The notes beneath the pieces were generated by a model. The model saw only the letters and a list, made by a program, of their open reading frames with translations. It was not told where the DNA came from and ran no database searches. Below are positions 59,239 to 64,000 of a stretch of 64,000 bases of DNA, piece by piece. The stretch comes from Bacteroidales bacterium (lineage in GTDB: Bacteria; Bacteroidota; Bacteroidia; Bacteroidales; Marinilabiliaceae): the NCBI GenBank assembly GCA_024401355.1, contig JAKSLF010000004.1:62001-126000 (forward strand). The letters are read 5' to 3'. The stretch's first letter is position 1; every line of letters starts with the position of its first letter. The translations under genes were made by a program, and so were the position numbers.

Positions 59239-60138
59239 TCATTTGCTTGCCACAACCGCTGCAAGAGCAATTGAATTGACCTTCGTCTCCATATCGTCGG
59301 AGCGTGAAGTAAGGATAGTTGGTGCAAGAGTACCAGTAAGGATACATCCGCTGCGGTGGTTTACCATGTGCGACATACACTTATAGGTAATATTGCCAGC
59401 CTGAATGTCGGGGAAGATGAGCACGTCGGCATCTCCGACAATCTTTCGACCTGTAGCATTCTTATGAGCCGCAGCCTCGGGAACCGTAGCAAGGTCGAAC
59501 GATAGCGGACCGTCAACAATGCATCCAGAGATAAGTCCCTCGTCATAGCGTCGGGCGAGTTCGGCCGCCTCAACCGTGCAAGACATCTTAGGGTTGACCG
59601 TCTCAATAGCTGCAAGAACAGCGACTTTAGGCAAGTCGACACCACAGGCATGGGCCACGCTGACTGCATTTTCGATGAGATGCTGCTTCTCTTCAAGGGT
59701 AGGATAAGGCACGAATGCCACATCGGAGAGGAAGAGAAGGTGGTCGTAGCCCGGAATCTCAAAGACGCACACGTGCGAGAGCATGCGGTCGGTGCGAAGT
59801 CCGACATTTTTGTCGAGCACCGTGCGGAGGAACGAACGGGTGTCCATGTGTCCCTTCATCAGCATGTCGGCTTGTCCGTCGTGAACAAGTTGCACAGCAC
59901 GAAGAGCTGCTTGAGCATCGTCTGGTTCGTCGAGAATCTCGAGTCCATCGAGAGAGATACCATTCTGAGCGGCCATATCAACAATCTTGTCGCGTGAACC
60001 AACAAGAACTGCATCGGCAATGCCACGAGTATATGCCTGAGATACAGCTTCGAGAACATAGCTGTCTTGAGCGGCAGCCACAGAAACTTTTTTCCGAGAG
60101 CCCTGACGGGCAAGATCGAGAATAGAATCGAAAGTCAT
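59239..60138 (-). CDS. Phosphate acyltransferase of the Pta/Ptb family (phosphate butyryltransferase-like)
   Basis: The 299-residue cytosolic enzyme has the Ptb-type layout: VAAAQDSYVLEAVSQAYTRG near the N-terminus, ADMLMKGHMDTRSFLRTVLD, the core IETVNPKMSCTVEAAELARR, IVDGPLSFDLAT and FPDIQAGNITYKCM. It also has NHRSGCILTGTLAPTILTSR. It exchanges acyl groups between CoA and phosphate; butyryl or a branched acyl is probable. In many Bacteroidota a butyrate kinase gene is adjacent, but here the neighbours are mnmE and aspC. Its own promoter is at 60163-60170. Confidence 0.9.
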   Translation of the reverse strand: MTFDSILDLARQGSRKKVSVAAAQDSYVLEAVSQAYTRGIADAVLVGSRDKIVDMAAQNGISLDGLEILDEPDDAQAALRAVQLVHDGQADMLMKGHMDTRSFLRTVLDKNVGLRTDRMLSHVCVFEIPGYDHLLFLSDVAFVPYPTLEEKQHLIENAVSVAHACGVDLPKVAVLAAIETVNPKMSCTVEAAELARRYDEGLISGCIVDGPLSFDLATVPEAAAHKNATGRKIVGDADVLIFPDIQAGNITYKCMSHMVNHRSGCILTGTLAPTILTSRSDDMETKVNSIALAAVVASK

Positions 60139-60162
60139 TTTTGATCGTCACTAAATTTCTAA

Positions 60163-60170
60163 CAAAGTTA
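60163..60170 (-). promoter_or_regulatory. Bacteroidota -7 element (TAACTTTG) of the phosphate acyltransferase gene
   Basis: The minus strand reads TAACTTTG, a perfect TAnnTTTG, 25 bases upstream of ATG 60138. Confidence 0.7.
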
Positions 60171-60279
60171 GTAAACGTCATCGTTTGTTAAAATAGCTTA
60201 GTGGTCAAGCAGAAAACGAGAAGTGACGAAAAATGGCCTGTTAGGGGTGAAAAAAGTGGAAATGTGGCGAGCTAAGAAT

Positions 60280-60312
60280 AAAAAAACAGGCCACACTGGA
60301 GGTGTGACCTGT
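60280..60312 (-). terminator. Terminator of the aspartate aminotransferase gene
   Basis: ACAGGcCACAC (60286-60296) pairs with GTGTGaCCTGT (60302-60312) with one mismatch and a five-base loop. On the minus strand seven T's follow. Confidence 0.88.
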
Positions 60313-60327
60313 CAAATTATCTTGAAA

Positions 60328-61521
60328 TTACTTAAGACGAGCGAGAGTCTCCTTGATACGCTTCATAGCTTCGATGATATTTTCGTCGCTTGTAGCGTAG
60401 CTGAAACGGAAGCATTCAGGAGAACCGAAAGCATCGCCACCAACTGTTGCTACATGACCAACTTCGAGGAGGAACATAGCCAAGTCGGTAGAGTTGTTGA
60501 TCTTGCGGTCGCCATCAGCCTTGCCGAAATAAGAAGAGCACTTAGGGAAGAGGTAGAAAGCACCCTGTGGGTCGTTAACCTCGAGTCCAGGAATTTCCTT
60601 AGCAAGCTTAACGATAAGGTTCTTGCGACGCTCGAAAGCCTGACGCATTGTCTCAACGCAAGTCTGGTCGCCAGCGAAAGCAGCCTCGGCAGCCTTCTGA
60701 GAAACTGAGCAAGGACCAGAAGTGTACTGACCCTGGAGCTTGTTGCATCCCTTAACGATCCATTCTGGAGCAGCGATGAAACCGATACGCCATCCTGTCA
60801 TTGCGTATGCCTTAGATACACCATTGATGATAACTACACGGTCCTTGATGTCAGCAAACTCGGCCATAGAAGCGTGCTTGCCAACATAGTTGATATGCTC
60901 GTAGATTTCGTCGGCGATGACGATAACACGAGGATACTTGAGGAGGACATTCTTGAGAGCTTCGAGCTCAGCCTTGCTATATACCGAACCAGTAGGGTTA
61001 GATGGTGAGCAGAGGACGAGGGCACGTGTCTTTGGAGTTATTGTCTTCTCGAGCTGCTCAGGAGTAATCTTAAAGTCAGCCTCGATCTTAGCTTCAACGA
61101 AAACAGGAGTACCTTCAGCGAGAAGAACCATCTGAGGGTAGCTTACCCAATAAGGAGCAGGGATGATAACTTCATCACCAGCATTGACGAGAGCCATAAT
61201 GGCGTTGCAGACAGACTGCTTAGCACCGTTGGAGCAGAGAATCTGAGATGGCTTGTAGTCGAGACCGTTCTCGTTCTTGAGCTTTGCAACGATAGCATTT
61301 TTGAGGTCTGGGTAACCTGGTACAGGAGAATAGCGAGACCAGTTGTCATCGATAGCCTTCTTGGCAGCCTCCTTGATGTGATCAGGAGTATTAAAATCAG
61401 GTTCGCCAACGCTCATGTTGATTACGTCGACACCCTGAGCCTTAAGTTCGCTGCTCCTCTGAGACATAGCGAGAGTTGCCGATGGGGCAAGTCTGTTAAG
61501 ACGATCTGAAAGGTTTTCCAT
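60328..61521 (-). CDS. Class I aminotransferase, aspartate aminotransferase type
   Basis: From ATG 61521 (MENLSDRLNRLAPSATLAMS) the product is 397 residues; an ATG two codons earlier (61527) is possible. Features are DVINMSVGEPDFNTPDHI, PGYPDLKNAIVAKL, the Tyr of IPAPYWVSYPQM, NPTGSVYSKAEL, IADEIYEHINYV, the PLP lysine in INGVSKAYAMTGWRIGFIAA and the substrate Arg in CFRFSYATS. It matches the AspC/AspB subgroup I-gamma common in Bacteroidota. It transfers amino groups between aspartate or related amino acids and 2-oxoglutarate. It is a single-gene unit with its own promoter (61601-61608) and terminator. Confidence 0.93.
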   Translation of the reverse strand: MENLSDRLNRLAPSATLAMSQRSSELKAQGVDVINMSVGEPDFNTPDHIKEAAKKAIDDNWSRYSPVPGYPDLKNAIVAKLKNENGLDYKPSQILCSNGAKQSVCNAIMALVNAGDEVIIPAPYWVSYPQMVLLAEGTPVFVEAKIEADFKITPEQLEKTITPKTRALVLCSPSNPTGSVYSKAELEALKNVLLKYPRVIVIADEIYEHINYVGKHASMAEFADIKDRVVIINGVSKAYAMTGWRIGFIAAPEWIVKGCNKLQGQYTSGPCSVSQKAAEAAFAGDQTCVETMRQAFERRKNLIVKLAKEIPGLEVNDPQGAFYLFPKCSSYFGKADGDRKINNSTDLAMFLLEVGHVATVGGDAFGSPECFRFSYATSDENIIEAMKRIKETLARLK

Positions 61522-61600
61522 TAACATTAAGTTATTGAATGTGTATATATTATAGTCTGTATTGATAACACTCCGACCATTAGGGTCAGATATATCGGGG

Positions 61601-61608
61601 CAAAATTA
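61601..61608 (-). promoter_or_regulatory. Bacteroidota -7 element (TAATTTTG) of the aspartate aminotransferase gene
   Basis: The minus strand reads TAATTTTGC, a perfect TAnnTTTG, about 80 bases upstream of ATG 61521. The leader contains a small GACC-ATTA-GGTC hairpin. Confidence 0.7.
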
Positions 61609-61701
61609 CTCTTTTTTTGGCAATTAGGAGATAAAGTGACAATATTTTTTTATAAATATACAGAGTTAAAAATTGATATATATTATATAAGGTATAATGA
61701 C

Positions 61702-61738
61702 ATAAAAAAATTAAAGCCTCAGAAACCCGAGGCTTTAA
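61702..61738 (-). terminator. Orphan minus-strand terminator
   Basis: TTAAAGCCTC (61711-61720) pairs perfectly with GAGGCTTTAA (61729-61738). On the minus strand the stem is followed by a run of seven T's. No minus-strand gene lies to its right within the window, so the transcript it would end is unidentified. It may simply insulate aspC. Confidence 0.8.
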
Positions 61739-62162
61739 TCAACAATAGACAACAACAGATGAAAAAAATCTCCGTTTCACAACAGAGTAAATATCTATCA
61801 GAACATTTAAATTCATTTTGATAATGCAAGTATAATTGTTTTTTTTTAAAAACAAATGCAAATAAGCATTAATTTTTTAAGAAAAATAAACACTAATTCG
61901 TATCTACTTGATAATCAACAAGAAAAATTTTCAGTCAAAATAGCGTCAAAAAGGCAAAAAGTGAGGCAGTTGTCTATTTTGCAGAGAGTTGTAAGAAGAA
62001 TGTCAGACAATTACCAGAGGAGAAAAGAAGAAACATTCACATAGTAAGGATAAGGTATGTGTAGGTCGAGAGTACGTGTTTCGATGAAAATATAACTTTG
62101 CAATTACAAATAAAAGAGGACAAAAAGAGGTCGCTTTTATAGGAGAAGGTGACAAAAAAGAT

Positions 62163-62170
62163 TATATTTG
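62163..62170 (+). promoter_or_regulatory. Bacteroidota -7 element (TATATTTG) facing the structured RNA
   Basis: TATATTTGC on the plus strand is a perfect TAnnTTTG. It would start a transcript near 62177 that runs through the structured RNA at 62281-62455 and possibly into the small secreted protein gene at 62552. Confidence 0.65.
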
Positions 62171-62280
62171 CGGTGTAGAAAGACACACACAAATCGATTT
62201 AATTAACAGAACAATAACCATAAACATTGTAATAAAGACAAGAAAGAACAGTAAATAACTGACACATACAGGAAAAGCGT

Positions 62281-62455
62281 TATAGCTTATTCTTGAGTAC
62301 CATCAGAATCTGGACAATTCCGAAAAATACTCTCAAGAACAAGACTCGATGACGCTCACGCTTAGGCGTGGGCTTTGTTGCGTTGTTTGAGAGTATACAG
62401 GTAGTCCAGAACCTTGATGGTGCTCAGGCAAGCAAAGAGTTCTGCGCCTTTTGTT
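62281..62455 (+). ncRNA. Rod-shaped structured RNA, 6S RNA-like candidate
   Basis: The two arms fold into one long rod. GCTT (62285-62288) pairs with AAGC (62430-62433). The next stem is 62292-62305 with 62415-62428 (14 pairs), then TCTGGAC (62309-62315) with GTCCAGA (62404-62410). A large central bubble follows (11 bases at 62316-62326 against 7 at 62397-62403), then ATACTCTCAA (62327-62336) with TTGAGAGTAT (62387-62396). An apical hairpin GCTCACGC-TTAG-GCGTGGGC closes the rod at 62354-62373. Three stem positions are G-U pairs if the plus strand is transcribed but C-A mismatches on the minus strand, so plus is favoured. A weak hairpin and TTTTGTTTTTCTT follow at 62427-62460. A closed stem, open central bubble and apical stem are the hallmark of 6S RNA. 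The name is inference, as no covariance search was possible. Confidence 0.6.
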
Positions 62456-62551
62456 TTTCTTGTGTCAAATCACAGCTACCAAGCAGGACCCCGGCAAGGT
62501 TATGTCGGTGAACGATAACCACTAAGAGATAATACAATCAGACAAATCAAT

Positions 62552-62968
62552 ATGACGCAAAAAAGATTACTACTAGTATTTATGGCACTAGCAACAGGCA
62601 CATCGGCTTTGTGGGCAGATGAGAAGCCTGCTATTGTGGTAAACCAAAACACGTCGCCACAATATGTGAAGCTAACCACTGATGCCAAGATTACTATTTC
62701 GACTGAGGGCGGAGTAGCGAAATTCGTTGTAGACGAGTCGGCAGAAAAGGCAGACATTGCAGAAGGAGAGACAATTTCCTTTGGGGTGTATGACTTTGAT
62801 GATGCAGCGACAGCGATAGAAGAGATGTCGGCTGGCAAAGAGATAGTCGGGACAGAGTACTACACGCTTCAGGGCGTGAAATTAGAAGAGCCACAGAAAG
62901 GTGTGATAATAATAAAAGTCATCTATTCTGACGGAACAAGTAAGAGCTTAAAAACAATAAAGAAGTAA
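62552..62968 (+). CDS. Small secreted protein with Prevotella-type C-terminal motif
   Basis: The 138-residue product has a signal peptide (LLLVFMALATGTSALWA), a short beta-rich middle (YVKLTTDAKITISTEGGVAK), and a C-terminal block EYYTLQGVKLEEPQKGVIII followed by a Lys-rich end (SKSLKTIKK). The block resembles the YYNLQGVRVxxPxKGxYI ending found on many secreted Prevotella proteins and recalls a shortened T9SS sorting domain. No catalytic signature is present. It precedes the FISUMP gene by only seven bases, so the two are cotranscribed and may work together at the cell surface. Confidence 0.7.
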   Translation: MTQKRLLLVFMALATGTSALWADEKPAIVVNQNTSPQYVKLTTDAKITISTEGGVAKFVVDESAEKADIAEGETISFGVYDFDDAATAIEEMSAGKEIVGTEYYTLQGVKLEEPQKGVIIIKVIYSDGTSKSLKTIKK

Positions 62969-62975
62969 AGAATCT

Positions 62976-64000
62976 ATGAAAAAAATATTACTAACGGCCA
63001 TTATGGGGTTAATGGCTGTGTGCAGCATGGCACAGGACAAAGTGTATGTGCATTCTGATGGAATTGCATATCCATTTGACATAAACAAAGTAACAGAAAT
63101 CAACTTCATCCAAGGTTCGGATATTCTTGCAGAAGAGCCATTGGTAATAACAGGAGATGTAGTAGAAGTCGGAGTAGCGCAAGCGACTATTGCAGCAAAA
63201 GCTGTTGTATCAAGTCTATCTGCAGACTATAGAGTTGGTATATTGTATTGTGAGGAGAAAGATTACGTAGCCTCAAACTTCGTATATAGCAAGTATGACG
63301 ACCACAAGGATGCAGATTGGGTTTCAGCGGAGTATTCTGTTGTCTTGAACTCATTGTCGGCAGAGACAAAGTATTACTACAGAGCATACGCATACAATGG
63401 AGAGAAGAACCTATATGGAGAGGTGAAGACATTTACGACTAACGAATTGATACTCACAGAAGGAGATTGGATAGATCTTGGTTTGTCTGTCAAATGGGCG
63501 TCATTTAATTTAGGAGCTACTGCTCCTGAATTGAGTGGATCTTTCTACGCATGGGGAGAGACAGAGACAAAGAGCAACTACTCAGAGTCTACATCTTTGT
63601 ACTATGGAGTCGAGGGCATGGAAGATATTGCAGGCATAGACGGATTGGATGTCGCTCGTACGCTATTGGGCGAAGGTTATAGGATGCCTACACAATCAGA
63701 ATTCTCAGAGTTGTACAATAACTGTGACTGGTATTGGCTAAAATACAAAGGTGTTAATGGTTATTTTGTTCAGAGTAGAAGCAATTCAAACGGCATATTC
63801 CTTCCTGCTGCTGGCTGTCGTCTCGGGGAGGACCTCTACAATGAGGGGTCGTTCGGCTACTACTGGTCGTCTACTCCTTACACGGACGATGCCGTCAGCG
63901 CGTACAACCTCTACTTCTATTCAGGCTACGTCGACCCTTACAGCGGCAGCGATAACCGTCATCTCGGGTTCCCTATCCGTCCTGTTAAAGATTTAACTAT
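62976..64000 (+). CDS. Secreted FISUMP/C-type-lectin-fold protein, 3' end cut by window
   Basis: The frame opens at ATG 62976 (signal peptide ILLTAIMGLMAVCSMAQ) and is still open at base 64000, about 341 codons. The first ~45 mature residues include the same VYVHSDGIAYPFDINKVTEI pattern seen in Prevotella surface proteins. Residues about 55-160 look like a fibronectin III-type domain (SLSADYRVGILYCEE, LSAETKYYYRAYAYNG, YGEVKTFTTN). Residues ~165 onward match the FISUMP/DUF1566-type domain: WIDLGLSVKWASFNLGATAP, SFYAWGETETKSNYSES, EGYRMPTQSEFSELYNNC, LPAAGCRLG and GYYWSSTPY. From 63801 base composition and codon use change sharply (see the variable-region entry). It probably binds a ligand at the cell surface. 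It is the second gene after the small secreted protein. Confidence 0.8.
   Translation, partial: MKKILLTAIMGLMAVCSMAQDKVYVHSDGIAYPFDINKVTEINFIQGSDILAEEPLVITGDVVEVGVAQATIAAKAVVSSLSADYRVGILYCEEKDYVASNFVYSKYDDHKDADWVSAEYSVVLNSLSAETKYYYRAYAYNGEKNLYGEVKTFTTNELILTEGDWIDLGLSVKWASFNLGATAPELSGSFYAWGETETKSNYSESTSLYYGVEGMEDIAGIDGLDVARTLLGEGYRMPTQSEFSELYNNCDWYWLKYKGVNGYFVQSRSNSNGIFLPAAGCRLGEDLYNEGSFGYYWSSTPYTDDAVSAYNLYFYSGYVDPYSGSDNRHLGFPIRPVKDLT
63801..64000 (+). other. Putative diversity-generating retroelement variable region
   Basis: In 62 codons from CTT at 63801 to GTT ending at 63986, 31 end in C and only one ends in A, whereas the preceding 275 codons of the same gene use A-ending codons freely. 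Hand-counted GC of this stretch is about 57%. Many codons are of the type TAC, GAC, AGC, GGC, CTC or AAC, each reachable from AAC by changing one or both adenines. Runs such as codons 43-52 of the stretch (63927-63956) fit this best. The stretch encodes the ligand-facing end of the lectin-like fold (NRHLGFPIRPV). Template repeat and reverse transcriptase would be to the right of the window and are not visible, so the call is inference. Confidence 0.55.

Larger units (their letters stand above)
61528..62551. other. 1-kb region without a protein gene
   Basis: The frames here are short, AT-rich and unlike protein. The region holds the aspC promoter, an orphan minus-strand terminator (61702-61738), about 400 bases of very AT-rich DNA without visible structure (61745-62150), a TAnnTTTG promoter (62163-62170), a structured RNA (62281-62455) and the leader of the small secreted protein gene. 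Confidence 0.75.

Noticed and set aside
60223-60708. Plus-strand open frame of 161 codons
   Set aside because: It is antisense to the aspartate aminotransferase 3' end and its terminator.
62281-62455. Structured RNA on the minus strand
   Set aside because: On the minus strand three stem pairs become C-A mismatches, and no good TAnnTTTG element precedes it.
62281-62455. Bacteroidales-1 RNA or tmRNA
   Set aside because: No tmRNA-like tRNA ends are seen, and Bacteroidales-1 RNAs are reported near the L20 gene, which is not here. I cannot exclude Bacteroidales-1 without its model.
62500-62838. Minus-strand open frame opposite the small secreted protein
   Set aside because: It is a Ser/Ala-rich shadow; the plus-strand frame has a signal peptide and a recognised C-terminal motif.

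Overview
The window looks like chromosome of a Bacteroidales bacterium, most likely a Prevotella-type gut or rumen organism. Reasons: many genes are preceded by the Bacteroidota -7 promoter element TAnnTTTG and most lack strong Shine-Dalgarno sites; two proteins end in type IX secretion (T9SS) sorting domains; a PorE-type TPR/propeller/OmpA protein is present; and the enzymes are typical of plant-polysaccharide degraders (GH97, GH9, GH43, GH2, carboxylesterases, a CE1-like esterase). No tRNA, rRNA, IS element, CRISPR array or prophage was seen.

Layout. 1-6.2 kb: housekeeping genes (purT 3' part; ffh-folD-DUF4861; fabD with a class IV aminotransferase-like gene that has lost its PLP-binding residues). 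6.4-7.8 kb: trkH. 8-15.8 kb: envelope block with a PorE-like protein, then an operon of a 1012-aa TPR protein, an outer-membrane barrel and a LuxR-type response regulator. 15.9-26.3 kb: a coiled-coil/GH16-like protein without catalytic residues, a DPP IV-like S9 peptidase, a large T9SS cargo protein, a HAD phosphatase, rplS and a GH97 enzyme with a T9SS tail. 26.4-40.7 kb: accessory carbohydrate region (lactonase-type propeller, double esterase, GH9, carboxylesterase, LytS/LytTR pair, greA, flavoreductase, DUF1349, GH43). 40.7-43.9 kb: nitroreductase lipoprotein, Y-family polymerase, YolD-like small protein and AlkZ-related protein. 43.9-48.9 kb: TolC/HlyD/ABC-2/ABC-2 export operon with no ATPase gene. 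49-55.8 kb: LOG-family protein, HAD acid phosphatase, GH2 beta-galactosidase with an inserted LamG-like domain, SGNH hydrolase. 56.5-61.5 kb: acyltransferase, mnmE, phosphate acyltransferase, aspartate aminotransferase. 61.5-64 kb: a 1-kb noncoding stretch with a rod-shaped structured RNA, then a small secreted protein and a FISUMP-type protein cut by the window end.

The most notable signals are as follows. (1) The last ~200 bases of the FISUMP gene switch abruptly to GC-rich, C-ending codons that read like adenine-mutated AAC codons. This is the pattern expected of a diversity-generating retroelement variable region; the template and reverse transcriptase would lie beyond the right edge. (2) A 6S-like structured RNA lies at 62281-62455, with its strand indicated by G-U pairs. 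(3) Arrays of 11-bp tandem repeats (consensus near AACGKACCCTT) occur in three unrelated intergenic regions. (4) Two proteins keep the fold of an enzyme but lack its catalytic residues.

All functional names come from reading motifs by eye; no database search was run.
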